From Alphaproteobacteria bacterium (GTDB lineage: Bacteria; Pseudomonadota; Alphaproteobacteria; SHNJ01): 64,000 nucleotides of DNA. The stretch covers positions 62,001-126,000 of the forward strand of contig SHNJ01000012.1 of assembly GCA_004295055.1 (NCBI GenBank). Direction: 5' to 3'. Positions 1 to 10,233 of the stretch are shown one piece after another. The notes beneath the pieces are model-generated. The model was not told where the DNA came from. It did no database searches and saw only the letters and a program-made list of their open reading frames with translations. Position numbers and translations under genes: made by a program. The first letter of the stretch is position 1. Each line of letters opens with the position of its first letter.

Positions 1-798
1 CCAGTAAACGGCGGCGAACAAGAACAACCATACCACGTCGACGAAATGCCAGTACCAGGCGGCGGCTTCCAAACCGAAATGCTGTTCCGGCGTAAAATGG
101 CCTTTGATAGAGCGGATCAGGCAAACCAGCAAAAATGTGGTCCCGATCATAACGTGGAATCCGTGGAATCCGGTTGCCATAAAAAATGTGCTTGGATAAA
201 CGCCATCTTTAAAAGTAAAAGCGGCGTGATGATATTCATAGGCTTGAACGCAGGTAAACAATGCACCCAGCAAAACGGTGCAAATTAAGCCCTGGATCAA
301 TCCTTTACGATTGCCTTCGAGCAGCGAATGATGCGCCCAGGTTACCGTGGTGCCGGACAGCAGCAGCACCAATGTATTGAATAAAGGCAAATGGAATGGA
401 TCGAATGGCGAAATGCCTTTTGGCGGCCAAACACCGCCGGTCGCTTCTTTCGGATAAAGGCTGGCATCGAAGAATGCCCAGAAAAATGCGGCAAAAAACA
501 TTACCTCGCTGGCGATAAACAAAATCATGCCATAGCGATGGTGCAAACGGACGATCGGCGTATGATGTCCTTCGGAATGGGCTTCGCGGACAACGTCGCG
601 CCACCAGCGGAAAGCCAGAAAACACAACACCGCAAATCCGGCAATAACGCCCGTAAGTCCCAAATTAACATTCAATATTTTCATATCGGGGTGCATATAC
701 AGCACCGCGCAAATTGCCATGAATCCGGCGGCAAAGGCCGACAAGATTGGCCATATGCTGGGGTCGACCAAGTGAAAATCGTGTTTTTGCTGTGCCAT
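1..798 (-). CDS. coxC: Cytochrome c oxidase subunit III (partial, C-terminus cut by window edge)
   Basis: Subunit III of the aa3-type haem-copper oxidase, an inner-membrane protein supporting the catalytic subunits. The reading frame opens at the ATG at 796-798 and stays open to the window edge, giving 266 residues. Recognisable are the N-terminal [14 protein letters not shown], the [15 protein letters not shown] segment, the [10 protein letters not shown] helix and the terminal [17 protein letters not shown] stretch that normally lies a few residues from the end, so almost the whole protein is present. It lies 15 bases downstream of ctaG on the same strand, as the last visible gene of the cox operon. 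Confidence 0.96.
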   Translation of the reverse strand, partial: MAQQKHDFHLVDPSIWPILSAFAAGFMAICAVLYMHPDMKILNVNLGLTGVIAGFAVLCFLAFRWWRDVVREAHSEGHHTPIVRLHHRYGMILFIASEVMFFAAFFWAFFDASLYPKEATGGVWPPKGISPFDPFHLPLFNTLVLLLSGTTVTWAHHSLLEGNRKGLIQGLICTVLLGALFTCVQAYEYHHAAFTFKDGVYPSTFFMATGFHGFHVMIGTTFLLVCLIRSIKGHFTPEQHFGLEAAAWYWHFVDVVWLFLFAAVYW

Positions 799-813
799 AA
801 TAACCTTCCTTAC

Positions 814-1380
814 TTACTGATAATTGGTGGAACCGCTGCTGGAAATCAAATTCTGATCCGGCGCCTTGAAAAATGTATAAGACAATGTGATCGACGTCAC
901 ATCGTCCAATTGCTTGTCCTGGGCCATGGCCGGATCGATAAAAAACTGCACTGGAAAATCCGCTTCTTCGCCTGGTTTCAAAAAATGGCGCGTGAAACAA
1001 AAACACTGCAATTTATTGAAATAGGCGGCGGTTTTTTCCGGCGTTACATTATACGTCGAAGTGCCTACCACAGGCTCAAGACCGGTATTTTTGACATGAA
1101 AGCTGATGTTGGCCACTTCGCCCAGCTTCACGTCCATCGTGCGCATCGATGGCGCAAAAGACCAGGATAAATTCGGATCGACATCGGTATTAAAACGCAC
1201 CGTAATTACACGGGTACCGATTTCTGTCGGGGCTTTGGCAGCCTTTCTTGCCGTTCCATCAAATCCGGTAACCTGGCAAAATAGCCGGTATAAAGGCGGC
1301 GACGCAAAAGTAAGGCCGGTCATCACCGCCAATATGGTAAGCAGATATAAAACCGTTTTTTGATTTTTATTTCTGTGCAT
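814..1380 (-). CDS. ctaG: Cytochrome c oxidase assembly protein CtaG (Cox11)
   Basis: Periplasm-facing copper chaperone that delivers CuB to oxidase subunit I. I chose the ATG at 1378-1380 (MHRNKNQ), because the upstream in-frame extension overlaps another small gene. One N-terminal transmembrane helix (about residues 9-28) is followed by the Cox11 domain. The copper-binding CFCF motif is visible in NKLQCFCFTRH, and an upstream cysteine lies in YRLFCQVTG. The length of 188 residues is normal. It lies between the small cox ORF and coxC. The family assignment is firm; the copper role is known from the family. Confidence 0.95.
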   Translation of the reverse strand: MHRNKNQKTVLYLLTILAVMTGLTFASPPLYRLFCQVTGFDGTARKAAKAPTEIGTRVITVRFNTDVDPNLSWSFAPSMRTMDVKLGEVANISFHVKNTGLEPVVGTSTYNVTPEKTAAYFNKLQCFCFTRHFLKPGEEADFPVQFFIDPAMAQDKQLDDVTSITLSYTFFKAPDQNLISSSGSTNYQ

Positions 1381-1382
1381 TG

Positions 1383-1484
1383 TTATCCGCCAATTTTCGC
1401 TATGGTAATCAAGTACATCAGCGCCACAAAACAGCCTAGAACCAACAATAAAACCAAATTTTTTCTTTTGACGTTTGGATTCAT
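1383..1484 (-). CDS. 33-residue single-helix protein of the cox operon
   Basis: A short reading frame fills the gap between ctaB and ctaG. It starts MNPNVKRKN, continues with a hydrophobic helix (LVLLLVLGCFVALMYLITIA) and ends KIGG. Its ATG overlaps the ctaB stop as ATGA, and its own stop is followed two bases later by the ctaG ATG, so spacing and translation coupling both support a real gene. Alphaproteobacterial cox operons often carry a tiny CoxF-like single-pass protein here, with a basic N-terminus and one helix. Its role is probably oxidase assembly, inferred from position only. Confidence 0.75.
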   Translation of the reverse strand: MNPNVKRKNLVLLLVLGCFVALMYLITIAKIGG

Positions 1485-2377
1485 CGCACTGCATCCGCCA
1501 TCAAAATCGCAAACACTAAAAATAAATAAAGGATGGAATAACCAAATAATTGTTTGGCGCGCTTTTCCACGATATCTTTCTCGCTACGCCATAATTGAGC
1601 GGCCAGAATCACAAACAATACCGACAACGCGCCTGCGGTAGCGGCATAAAACAAACCGGCCGCGCCAAAATACCAAGGCAACAAAGATGCCGGTATCAAT
1701 GTCAGACTGTAAGCCAAAATATGATTTAGCGTTGATTGCCGGCCCCGCACCACCGGCAGCATGGGAATGCCCGCACGCGCATAATCGCCGGATTTATACA
1801 AAGCCAGGGCCCAGAAATGCGGCGGCGTCCATAAAAAAACCAAAAGAAACATGGAAAGCGGCGCCGCATCAATCGTGCCCGTCGCGGCTGCCCAGCCAAT
1901 CAGCGGCGGAAAGGCGCCAGCCGCGCCGCCAATCACGATATTTTGCGGCGTGCGGCGTTTCAACCAGATCGTATAAACAAATACATAAAATAAAATGGAG
2001 ATCGCAAGAATTACGGCCGATAAAATATTGACGGCAAGACCTTGCAATAATACCGATGCCGCCGCCAGCGTAACGCCAAATGCCAAGGCGGATTCCGGCG
2101 CAATACGTCCAGACGGGATGGGGCGATTGCGGGTGCGCGACATTAACGCATCGACATCGCGTTCATACCACATATTAATGCACCCAGCCGCGCCCGCGCC
2201 AATGGCGATACAAAGAATCGTGGTGAAAGCCAAGACCGGATGCAAAGATACAGGCGCCGCCATCATTCCAGCCAGACCGATAAACACCACCAATGACATC
2301 ACGCGCGGCTTTAGCAGCGCGAAATAGTCATTGGCATCGCTTTGATCGGCAAAATATGCGGAAGTTACTGTTGTCAT
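1481..2377 (-). CDS. ctaB: Protohaem IX farnesyltransferase (haem O synthase)
   Basis: Membrane prenyltransferase converting haem B to haem O, the precursor of haem A for the oxidase. The protein is 298 residues, a usual length, with many transmembrane helices. The first Asp-rich prenyl-diphosphate site is seen in NMWYERDVDALMSRTRNRP, and the second conserved loop in YKSGDYARAGIPMLP. It begins eight bases after the coxA stop and overlaps the next small ORF by four bases, so it is co-transcribed with the oxidase genes. The first residues (MTTVTSAYFADQ) match a plausible cytosolic N-terminus. Confidence 0.96.
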   Translation of the reverse strand: MTTVTSAYFADQSDANDYFALLKPRVMSLVVFIGLAGMMAAPVSLHPVLAFTTILCIAIGAGAAGCINMWYERDVDALMSRTRNRPIPSGRIAPESALAFGVTLAAASVLLQGLAVNILSAVILAISILFYVFVYTIWLKRRTPQNIVIGGAAGAFPPLIGWAAATGTIDAAPLSMFLLVFLWTPPHFWALALYKSGDYARAGIPMLPVVRGRQSTLNHILAYSLTLIPASLLPWYFGAAGLFYAATAGALSVLFVILAAQLWRSEKDIVEKRAKQLFGYSILYLFLVFAILMADAVR

Positions 2378-2385
2378 CGAGGATC

Positions 2386-3999
2386 TTAGTGCCCTCCGCC
2401 TACGCCCACAAAGTTTGGCAACTCATCATAGGTATGGAATGGTGGTGGGGAAGATACGGTCCATTCCAACGTGGTTGCGCCTTCGCCCCAATAATTGGCG
2501 CCGACTTTTTTGCCGGCCAATAATGTATGGAACACGATGAAAATGAACAACACCGTCGCACCGGCCGAGAGATAAGACCCCATCGACGAGATATGATTCC
2601 AATACGCAAAAGCATCCGGGTAATCCGGAATACGGCGCGGCATGCCGGCAAGCCCGGCGAAGTGCATTGGGAAGAACGTTAAGTTCACACCGATAAAAGT
2701 GATCCAGAAATGCAGTTTGCCTAAAAATTCATTGTACTGGCGGCCGGACATTTTTCCGATCCAATAATAGAACGCGGCGAACATGATAAATACCGCGCCC
2801 AGCGACAATACATAATGGAAATGCGCTACCACATAATAAGTGTCATGCATGGCGGTATCGATACCCGCATTGGCCAAAACCACGCCGGTTACGCCGCCAA
2901 CGGTGAACAAGAAAATAAATCCGATCGCCCACAACATCGGCGTTTTAAATTCGATCGAACCGCCCCACATGGTTGCAATCCAACTGAAAATCTTAATGCC
3001 GGTTGGAACCGCGATAATCAACGTCGCGATAGTAAAATAGGCGCGTGTATCCACCGCAATACCGGTAGTATACATATGGTGAGCCCAAACGATAAAACCC
3101 ACAACGCCGATCGACACCATCGCATAGGCCATGCCCAAATAGCCGAAAATCGGCTTTTTTGAGAAAGTCGAGATAATGTGGCTGACAATGCCGAAGGCGG
3201 GCAAAATCATAATATAAACTTCGGGATGGCCGAAGAACCAGAATAAGTGCTGGAATAAAACCGGATCGCCGCCGCCAGCCGGATCAAAAAATGTGGCGCC
3301 GAAATTGCGGTCAACCAACAACATGGTAATCGCGCCGCCCAATACCGGCAACGATAACAGCAACAAGAAAGCCGTAATTAAAATCGCCCAGGCGAATAAT
3401 GGCATTTTATGCAAGGTCATGCCCGGCGCGCGCATGTTCAAAATCGTGGTGATAAAATTAATCGCGCCTAAAATCGAGGATGCGCCAGCAAGATGCAGCG
3501 AGAAAATCGCCATATCCACCGATGCCCCCGGATGGCCTAATTTGCTTGATAACGGCGGATATACGGTCCAGCCGGTGCCTGCGCCGGCGCCAACAAACAT
3601 CGATCCCGCCAACAATAAAAATGCCGGCACAATCAGCCAAAAACTGATATTATTCATGCGTGGAAATGCCATATCCGGCGCGCCGATCATCATAGGCACG
3701 AACCAATTGCCGAAACCGCCAATCAGGGCCGGCATAACCACAAAGAACACCATGATCAAACCGTGGGCCGTGATCCACACGTTCCACATATCTATGTTGT
3801 CAACCGATAGATATTGCAGACCCGGTTCCGCCAATTCCATACGCATCAGAACGGAAATCGCGCCGCCGATCAAACCGGCGATAATGGAGAATATGATGTA
3901 AAGCGTTCCAATATCCTTGTGATTGGTGGAACAGAACCAGCGTTTAAAAAATCCTGGTGCATGATCGTGATGATCGCCGTGATGTGCAGTATGAGCCAT
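2386..3999 (-). CDS. coxA: Cytochrome c oxidase subunit I
   Basis: Catalytic subunit of the aa3-type oxidase; it reduces O2 to water and pumps protons. At 537 residues it has the family's twelve-helix pattern. CuB ligands and the His-Tyr cross-link region are in [16 protein letters not shown], and the haem ligands in [15 protein letters not shown]. The Glu of GHPEV marks an A1-type (D-channel glutamate) enzyme. The N-terminus is His-rich ([16 protein letters not shown]) before the typical [14 protein letters not shown]. It follows coxB by about 40 bases and precedes ctaB. Confidence 0.98.
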   Translation of the reverse strand: MAHTAHHGDHHDHAPGFFKRWFCSTNHKDIGTLYIIFSIIAGLIGGAISVLMRMELAEPGLQYLSVDNIDMWNVWITAHGLIMVFFVVMPALIGGFGNWFVPMMIGAPDMAFPRMNNISFWLIVPAFLLLAGSMFVGAGAGTGWTVYPPLSSKLGHPGASVDMAIFSLHLAGASSILGAINFITTILNMRAPGMTLHKMPLFAWAILITAFLLLLSLPVLGGAITMLLVDRNFGATFFDPAGGGDPVLFQHLFWFFGHPEVYIMILPAFGIVSHIISTFSKKPIFGYLGMAYAMVSIGVVGFIVWAHHMYTTGIAVDTRAYFTIATLIIAVPTGIKIFSWIATMWGGSIEFKTPMLWAIGFIFLFTVGGVTGVVLANAGIDTAMHDTYYVVAHFHYVLSLGAVFIMFAAFYYWIGKMSGRQYNEFLGKLHFWITFIGVNLTFFPMHFAGLAGMPRRIPDYPDAFAYWNHISSMGSYLSAGATVLFIFIVFHTLLAGKKVGANYWGEGATTLEWTVSSPPPFHTYDELPNFVGVGGGH

Positions 4000-4040
4000 T
4001 ATAAAATTCCTCCAAAAATATTCTGTAACTTAAACTAGAT

Positions 4041-4895
4041 TTAGTGTGCGGCTGGCGCGGCGGATTGCTTGGTTTCAGCTTCTGGCGTGCCTTCGGCAAC
4101 TGGGAATTTTGCCTTGGCTTCTTTGACCCAGGCTTCAAATTCCGCCTTTGGAACCGCTTTTAATGCAATCGGCATGAAACCGTGATTGGTGCCGCATAAT
4201 TCCGAACATTGGCCATAATACATTCCTGGTTTTTCGATACGCAGCCAGGTTTCATTGATCTTTCCCGGCACCGCGTCTTTTTTCACGCCCAGGGACGGCA
4301 TTGCCCACGCATGCAACACATCCGCGCCAGTGACTAAAATACGAATATTCGTTTCGGTTGGCAGAACCACCAGATTATCGGTGCCCAATAAACGCGGGTG
4401 GCCGGCGGCTTTCGCTTCTTCATCTTTTAAAATATAGGCATCGAACGTAAAGTTGCCGTTGTCCGGATATTCATATGTCCAAAACCACTGCTTGCCAATT
4501 GCTTTTAAAGTCATTTCCGCATTCACGGCTTTGTCCGAGAAATACAACAAACGCATCGACGGCACGATAATAATCAATAAAATCAAAACTGGGATTAAGG
4601 TCCAAACAACTTCCAACATGGTGTTATGGGTTGTCTTGCTTGGAACCGGATTGCGGCGCGCATTGTACCGCACCATAACCCATAACAATAACGCCAACAC
4701 AAATGTGGCAACAATAGTAATCAGAACCAAAAGAAAATCATGAAAACTGGTAATTTTTTCCATCACCGGCGAAGCGGCGGCTTGGAAGCTCAATTGTTTT
4801 TCATGCGGCGCGCCGACAATGTCCGCGGCGAATGCCAGTGCTGTTACGAAAAAAGAGAAAATAAAGGAACTAAAACCAATGATTACGCGTTGCAT
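4041..4895 (-). CDS. coxB: Cytochrome c oxidase subunit II
   Basis: CuA-bearing subunit that accepts electrons from cytochrome c on the periplasmic side. I chose the ATG at 4893-4895 (MQRVIIGFSS), preceded by a GGA-type ribosome site and opening directly into a signal peptide ending near ALAFAA. The longer in-frame start at 4964 would add 23 unlikely residues. Two helices follow, then the cupredoxin domain with the CuA motif YGQCSELCGTNHGFMP at about residue 230. The tail is Ala/Glu/Lys-rich. It is the first gene of the cox operon, divergent from tldD. Confidence 0.96.
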   Translation of the reverse strand: MQRVIIGFSSFIFSFFVTALAFAADIVGAPHEKQLSFQAAASPVMEKITSFHDFLLVLITIVATFVLALLLWVMVRYNARRNPVPSKTTHNTMLEVVWTLIPVLILLIIIVPSMRLLYFSDKAVNAEMTLKAIGKQWFWTYEYPDNGNFTFDAYILKDEEAKAAGHPRLLGTDNLVVLPTETNIRILVTGADVLHAWAMPSLGVKKDAVPGKINETWLRIEKPGMYYGQCSELCGTNHGFMPIALKAVPKAEFEAWVKEAKAKFPVAEGTPEAETKQSAAPAAH

Positions 4896-4964
4896 AAGGA
4901 TATCCATTTGATTTTTATGATTGATTAATCCTCGATCTATAATGGAAAACCGGAAAAAAGTCAC

Positions 4965-4982
4965 TTTGTTCCATGGAACAAA
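4965..4982. promoter_or_regulatory. Perfect 18-bp palindrome between coxB and tldD
   Basis: TTTGTTCCATGGAACAAA reads the same on both strands. It sits about 70 bases upstream of the coxB start and about 110 upstream of tldD, in the only promoter region available to both genes. A perfect 18-bp dyad is the size of a site for a dimeric repressor or activator. No regulator can be named. Confidence 0.45.
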
Positions 4983-5090
4983 ATCATGTTTTATGTAAAT
5001 ATGTGCAATTCCTTGAATTTAACTCTATTTTTCTCTTAATTCCTGACTATATTAATAAACAATCGGTATTTAAACGAAGGAATACGGCCC

Positions 5091-6527
5091 ATGTCCCATC
5101 TTTTACAGTCAGATAAGATCTTTTTTGGAAAAAATTCGCAATTGGATCTACATGCCGTGCAAAAACTGGTCAGCGACAGTCTGGTCAAATCTGACGATGG
5201 GGAGATGTTTTTGGAATATTGCCTGTCGGAAAGCCTGTCTTGGGACGATGGCAAACTAAAATCTTCGACCTATGATATTTCACAAGGATATGGAATGCGT
5301 GCGGTTGCTGGCGAAGCGGTTGGATATGCCCATTCGACCAATTTTACCTTCGACGCCATGAAACGTTCCGCCGATGCCATTAAATCGGTTTACAAAAATT
5401 ATTCGGGACAATTGGGCGAACCGCCCGTAGGCACCAATCTGCATTTATATACCGAGGATAATCCGTTAACCGACATGGGATTTGCCGAAAAAATCAATAT
5501 TCTGCAACGCATCGATGAATATGCCAGAATTCAAGATCCACGCGTTAAACAAGTAATGGCAAGTCTTTATGCCGAATGGCAGGTAGTACAAATTATCCGT
5601 CCTGATGGCCGCCGTATCGCGGATGTCCGTCCCTTGGTTCGCGTCAGCGTCAGCGTAATCGTCGAACAAAATGGCCGCATGGAAACGGGATCTTATGGCA
5701 TGGGTGGACGCAAATCCTATACCGAGTTCCTAACCGATCAGAACTGGAAAAATGCGGTCCATGATGCGTTGCGCCAGGCGGTGCAAAAATTGGATTCCGT
5801 TTCCGCCCCCGCGGGCGAGATGACCGTGGTGCTGGGCGCTGGTTGGCCGGGCGTGTTATTGCACGAAGCTATCGGCCATGGATTCGAGGGCGATTTCAAC
5901 CGCAAAAAAACGTCGGTATTTACAGGCATGATGGGCCAGCGCGTTGCCTCGCCTGGTGTGACCGTGGTGGATGATGGCACGATTCCAGACAAACGAGGAT
6001 CGATTACCGTCGATGACGAAGGCACGCCATCGCAACGCAATGTGATCGTCGAAGACGGCAAATTGGTCGGGTTTTTGCAAGACCGCCAGAACGCCAGATT
6101 GATGGGTATGAAGCCAACCGGCAATGGGCGGCGGCAATCTTATGCGCACGCCCCTATGCCGCGCATGACCAATACATATATGTTGAACGGCAATCATACA
6201 CGCGAAGAAATTATCAAATCGGTCAAACGCGGATTATACGCGACCAATTTTGGCGGCGGCCAAGTGGATATCACATCGGGCCAGTTTGTGTTTTCCGCAT
6301 CCGAAGCGTTTTTAATCGAGGACGGGAAAATAACCGCGCCAGTTAAAGGCGCTACGTTGATTGGCAAAGGAGCCGACGCGCTGACCAAAATTAAAATGGT
6401 CGGCAATGACACCGCGCTGGACGAAGGCATTGGCACTTGCGGCAAAGACGGCCAATCGGTACCGGTAGGCGTAGGCCAGCCGACACTCCTCCTCGAAGGA
6501 ATGACCGTAGGCGGAACACAAGTATAA
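5091..6527 (+). CDS. tldD: Metalloprotease TldD
   Basis: Zinc-dependent protease subunit of the TldD/TldE(PmbA) pair, known for processing modified peptides and for CcdA turnover. The 478-residue length is normal. The metal motif HExxxH is visible in LLHEAIGHGFEGDFNRK, and the C-terminal half carries GRRQSYAHAPMPRMTNTYM and the closing MTVGGTQV typical of TldD. The start follows a GAAGGAA ribosome site. The stop overlaps the next start as TAATG, suggesting translational coupling with the FMN reductase. No TldE partner is in the window. Confidence 0.95.
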   Translation: MSHLLQSDKIFFGKNSQLDLHAVQKLVSDSLVKSDDGEMFLEYCLSESLSWDDGKLKSSTYDISQGYGMRAVAGEAVGYAHSTNFTFDAMKRSADAIKSVYKNYSGQLGEPPVGTNLHLYTEDNPLTDMGFAEKINILQRIDEYARIQDPRVKQVMASLYAEWQVVQIIRPDGRRIADVRPLVRVSVSVIVEQNGRMETGSYGMGGRKSYTEFLTDQNWKNAVHDALRQAVQKLDSVSAPAGEMTVVLGAGWPGVLLHEAIGHGFEGDFNRKKTSVFTGMMGQRVASPGVTVVDDGTIPDKRGSITVDDEGTPSQRNVIVEDGKLVGFLQDRQNARLMGMKPTGNGRRQSYAHAPMPRMTNTYMLNGNHTREEIIKSVKRGLYATNFGGGQVDITSGQFVFSASEAFLIEDGKITAPVKGATLIGKGADALTKIKMVGNDTALDEGIGTCGKDGQSVPVGVGQPTLLLEGMTVGGTQV

Positions 6528-7042
6528 TGTCCGACAAGCCGCTGGTTATATTGGGAAGCTCCCGCAGCAATGGCGATACACGCCATGCGGTTGATCTCGC
6601 TATGGCGGGCCATGAATTCGAATTGGTCGATTTACTGAATTATAATTTTACGTTTTATGATTATGAATACAGAAACCGCAAAGACGATTTTCAAGCCATC
6701 GTCCCAAAAATGCTAGGCGCAGAAAAAATAATTTTTGCAACGCCGGTTTATTGGTATGCAATGAGCGCGCCTTTAAAAATATTCATCGATCGTTTTTCCG
6801 ATTTGGTGCGCGTCGAAAAAAACCAGGGCCGGCAATTAGAAGGCAAGAAAACTTTTCTAATTAGCAGCGGCACAGACGATAATCTGCCGCAAGGATTCGA
6901 AATTCCATTTCAACGCACCAGCGAATATTTGGATATGGATTACCAAGGGGCCGTATATTTATACAGTGGCGGCGATAACAATCTTCGGCAAAAATCGGCG
7001 CAAAAAATCGGCGTGGAATTTACAAAACTGCTAAACAATTAA
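6527..7042 (+). CDS. NADPH-dependent FMN reductase / flavodoxin-like oxidoreductase
   Basis: A 171-residue flavodoxin-fold protein. The phosphate-binding loop is seen in ILGSSRSNGDTRHAV near the start, and the second FMN contact in FATPVYWYAMSAPLKIFIDR. The start is the ATG overlapping the tldD stop (TAATG); the longer frame upstream lies inside tldD and is a shadow. It probably reduces flavins or quinones with NAD(P)H in the cytosol, but the substrate cannot be read from sequence. Confidence 0.85.
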   Translation: MSDKPLVILGSSRSNGDTRHAVDLAMAGHEFELVDLLNYNFTFYDYEYRNRKDDFQAIVPKMLGAEKIIFATPVYWYAMSAPLKIFIDRFSDLVRVEKNQGRQLEGKKTFLISSGTDDNLPQGFEIPFQRTSEYLDMDYQGAVYLYSGGDNNLRQKSAQKIGVEFTKLLNN

Positions 7043-7170
7043 ATTGCTTCATACGCCAAGATGCGACTGCGATGGTATTGCGTAAAATTATTTTCAATTT
7101 TTCGCGCGATATTACAACCATCGGTTGTATAATTAATCATCCGGAAATATTTTGAGCGTATACTGCAACT

Positions 7171-7644
7171 ATGATCTCCAGATTTTTTTTTATTCTATTC
7201 CTCACCGGCGTTTGGTTTGCGCCAGCGCCAGCACCAGCCGCAACCGAGCAAGGAGCCGAACATTATCTGCCTGGCCCCTTGCCGGCGGAGGTGGTTCGCG
7301 TCATTGACGGCGATTCCGTAGAAGTGCGCGTGCGCGTGTGGCTGGATCAAGAGGTTACCACCACCGTAAGGTTGCAAGGCCTGGACACGGCAGAATTAAA
7401 ATCGCGCTGTGTACAAGAACACGATTTGGCGATTGCCGCCAAAGCGCGGCTTGAAGAATTGCTGCGTGGGCAAAAAGTGGAATTGTATGACATTCAACGG
7501 GATAAATATGGCGGCCGGGTGATTGCCAAAATACGCACGCAGGGTGAAGCCGACATTGCTAAAACTCTTATCGCCGAAAATTTGGGCCGGGCCTATGAAG
7601 GTAAAAAACGCGGATCTTGGTGCGAACGCGCCGATGCCGAATAA
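7171..7644 (+). CDS. Secreted thermonuclease-like (SNase) protein
   Basis: 157 residues with a signal peptide (FFFILFLTGVWFAPAPAPAA) followed by a staphylococcal-nuclease-like beta-barrel. Characteristic are VVRVIDGDSVEVRV, VRLQGLDTAELKSRC (catalytic-loop region) and DKYGGRVIAKI. The family cleaves DNA and RNA with calcium; export would place it in the periplasm or outside. Its stop codon touches the stop of the convergent methyltransferase gene with no base between. Two cysteines (Cys in KSRC and in SWCERA) could form a disulphide. Confidence 0.86.
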   Translation: MISRFFFILFLTGVWFAPAPAPAATEQGAEHYLPGPLPAEVVRVIDGDSVEVRVRVWLDQEVTTTVRLQGLDTAELKSRCVQEHDLAIAAKARLEELLRGQKVELYDIQRDKYGGRVIAKIRTQGEADIAKTLIAENLGRAYEGKKRGSWCERADAE

Positions 7645-8259
7645 TTAATACAAATGGGCTAAAACCGGCAGCCAGCCAATTTCATGGCCATATTCAATCA
7701 ATTCAACCAATGGAAAAGCCAGCAAAAACCATGTGGCATCGCGCAAAGTTAACATCATAAAACGCGGATTGGCGGAAACCAATGGCGGGGAGTTCCAGAG
7801 CTTAAAATTGGGAATCCAGGCTGGCGTACGATTGCGATAATTTTCATAAACAGCGCCAAATTTTTCATGCAGAAACGCTTCTTCCCGTGCCACAACATGC
7901 GGGTAATATAAAATAAACGCCAGCACCAGCAAAAGTAAAAAGCTCATCATCCCGGTAATAAAGCCAAGCCCCAGCACGCCAAAGAAACTAAAAACATACA
8001 AAGGATTTCGTACGATGGAATAAGGGCCTTCGGCTACCAAAGTTTCATTTTTACGGCCACCGACATACATGGTGCACGCGACACGTCCCGCAACCGCAAT
8101 AATTAGACAAACATATCCTAACCATTCGGTGACTTCTTCCAGCCATTCTAGTCTTGGCGCGCAGAACAACAAAACACCCACGCACAAAACAGCAAAATAG
8201 CGCGTCCATTTAATCCGAGATTTTAAAAGCTTAGCCTGAGGCTGTATAATATTTTCCAT
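7645..8259 (-). CDS. Isoprenylcysteine carboxyl methyltransferase / phospholipid methyltransferase family membrane protein
   Basis: 204-residue polytopic membrane protein. The SAM-binding C-terminal region of the ICMT/PEMT family is recognisable in YSIVRNPLYVFSFFG and in REEAFLHEKFGAVYENYRNR. Bacterial members methylate lipids or small molecules and rarely have a known substrate. It converges on the nuclease gene with abutting stop codons, so no terminator separates them. Confidence 0.85.
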   Translation of the reverse strand: MENIIQPQAKLLKSRIKWTRYFAVLCVGVLLFCAPRLEWLEEVTEWLGYVCLIIAVAGRVACTMYVGGRKNETLVAEGPYSIVRNPLYVFSFFGVLGLGFITGMMSFLLLLVLAFILYYPHVVAREEAFLHEKFGAVYENYRNRTPAWIPNFKLWNSPPLVSANPRFMMLTLRDATWFLLAFPLVELIEYGHEIGWLPVLAHLY

Positions 8260-8301
8260 GGCGCCATTATGCTCTTAAATATGTCAAAATCAAGTTAGGA
8301 A

Positions 8302-10233
8302 CTAGCCCTTATTTAATCGATTATCGATCAAATCCTGAACCACCGCCGGATCGGCCAGCGTCGACGTATCGCCCAAATTGGACAATTCATTTTCCGCAAT
8401 CTTGCGCAAAATGCGGCGCATGATCTTGCCCGATCTTGTTTTCGGCAGTCCTGGCGCAAATTGAACGAAATCCGGCGTGGCAATCGGCGATATCTTTTGC
8501 CGAACCCATTGGGTCAATTCTTTACGCAGACTTTCATTCGCTTCGATGCCTTTCTTCAAAGTGACATAGGCGTAAATCCCCTGTCCTTTGATATCGTGCG
8601 GCATGCCGACCACCGCTGCCTCGGCAACGGAATGATGTTCAACGAATGACGATTCGATTTCCGCGGTGCCCAAACGATGGCCAGATACGTTAATCACGTC
8701 GTCGACACGTCCGGTAATCCAATAATAACCATCTTCATCGCGGCGGCATCCATCGCCAGTAAAATACTTTCCGGGGTAAGTTTTAAAATAGGTTTCAACA
8801 AACCGGTTATGATCGCCATACACGGTACGCGCCTGGCCTGGCCAAGAATCGGCGATCACCAGATTGCCTTCGCCCGCGCCCATCAACATTTTGCCATTGG
8901 CATCGACAATTTCAGGGCGAACGCCGAATAACGGCGTCGTGGCCGAACCGGGTTTTAACGGCGTAGCGCCAGGCAGCGGCGATATCAAAATTCCGCCCGT
9001 TTCGGTTTGCCACCAGGTATCGACAACGGGGCAACGCGCATCTCCAACCACATTATAATACCACAGCCAAGCTTCTGGATTGATCGGCTCGCCCACCGAT
9101 CCCAGCAAACGCAACGAATCGCGCTTGGTGGATTTTACAGGCCCCTCACCCTCCCGCATCAGTGCGCGAATCGCGGTTGGGGCGGTATAAAAAATACTGA
9201 CCGCGTGCTTGTCTATCACTTGCCAGAAACGCGATGTGGTCGGGTGATTAGGAATCCCTTCGAACATCAAGGTTGTTGCACAATTGGCCAGCGGACCGTA
9301 AACGATATAACTATGGCCGGTGATCCAACCCACATCGGCCGTGCACCAATAAATATCTTCGCGGTTATAATCGAACACATAGTGATGCGTCATCGCGGCA
9401 TACAATAAATAGCCGCCGGTCGTATGCAAAACACCCTTGGGCTTGCCGGTCGAACCCGAAGTGTACAAAATAAACAGCGGATCTTCGGCATTCATTTTTT
9501 CTGGCGGGCAATCGGCGCTTACTTTTACCGATGCTTCGTGCCACCAAATGTCGCGCGAAGAATCGAGATTCACTTTTCCGCCCGTACGTTTCACCACCAA
9601 GGTTTTCTGAACGCCGGGACAGGATTTCAAGGCGATATCGACATTCGATTTTAACGGCACGGTTTTTCCGCCGCGCAATCCTTCGTCGGCGGTAATTACA
9701 ATGCTGGACCCGCAATCCTGAATGCGGCCGGCTAGCGATTCGGCCGAAAATCCGCCAAAAACTACCGAATGAATAGCCCCAATGCGGGCACAGGCCAGCA
9801 TGGCATAAGCGGCTTCGGGAATCATGGGCAGGTAAATTGTAACCCGGTCGCCTTTTTTAACGCCCATTGATTTCAACACGTTCGCCATGCGGCAAACCTG
9901 TTCGTACAACTCGCCATAGGTTATTTTTTTAGATTCATTCGGATCGTCGCCTTCCCAAATAATCGCAACGCGGTTTTTATGTTCCGCCAAATGACGATCG
10001 ATGCAGTTATGGGATACGTTTAAAATACCGTCTTCATACCAACGAATACGGGCATTATCGGCAAAATCCACATTCTTTATTTTTTTAGGAAACTGAAACC
10101 AGTCAAGACGCTTTGCCTGCACCGCCCAGAATTGATCTGGATGATCGATGGATGCCTTCATCATGGCAATATATTGTTCGGTATTGATATTGGCCAACGC
10201 AGCAAATTCTGGATTAATCGGTATCATTGTCAT
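8302..10233 (-). CDS. acs: Acetyl-CoA synthetase (AMP-forming)
   Basis: Activates acetate, and often propionate, to the CoA thioester through an acyl-adenylate. The 643-residue length is typical. The P-loop [17 protein letters not shown] is clear, as are WWQTETGG and the C-terminal [15 protein letters not shown], whose lysine is the site controlled by acetylation in this family. Its start overlaps the end of recX by 20 bases on the same strand. Together with the prp genes further on it suggests short-chain fatty acid use. Confidence 0.97.
   Translation of the reverse strand: MTMIPINPEFAALANINTEQYIAMMKASIDHPDQFWAVQAKRLDWFQFPKKIKNVDFADNARIRWYEDGILNVSHNCIDRHLAEHKNRVAIIWEGDDPNESKKITYGELYEQVCRMANVLKSMGVKKGDRVTIYLPMIPEAAYAMLACARIGAIHSVVFGGFSAESLAGRIQDCGSSIVITADEGLRGGKTVPLKSNVDIALKSCPGVQKTLVVKRTGGKVNLDSSRDIWWHEASVKVSADCPPEKMNAEDPLFILYTSGSTGKPKGVLHTTGGYLLYAAMTHHYVFDYNREDIYWCTADVGWITGHSYIVYGPLANCATTLMFEGIPNHPTTSRFWQVIDKHAVSIFYTAPTAIRALMREGEGPVKSTKRDSLRLLGSVGEPINPEAWLWYYNVVGDARCPVVDTWWQTETGGILISPLPGATPLKPGSATTPLFGVRPEIVDANGKMLMGAGEGNLVIADSWPGQARTVYGDHNRFVETYFKTYPGKYFTGDGCRRDEDGYYWITGRVDDVINVSGHRLGTAEIESSFVEHHSVAEAAVVGMPHDIKGQGIYAYVTLKKGIEANESLRKELTQWVRQKISPIATPDFVQFAPGLPKTRSGKIMRRILRKIAENELSNLGDTSTLADPAVVQDLIDNRLNKG

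Noticed and set aside
391-1170. 259-codon open frame across coxC and ctaG on the plus strand
   Set aside because: Both genes beneath it are unambiguous on the minus strand.
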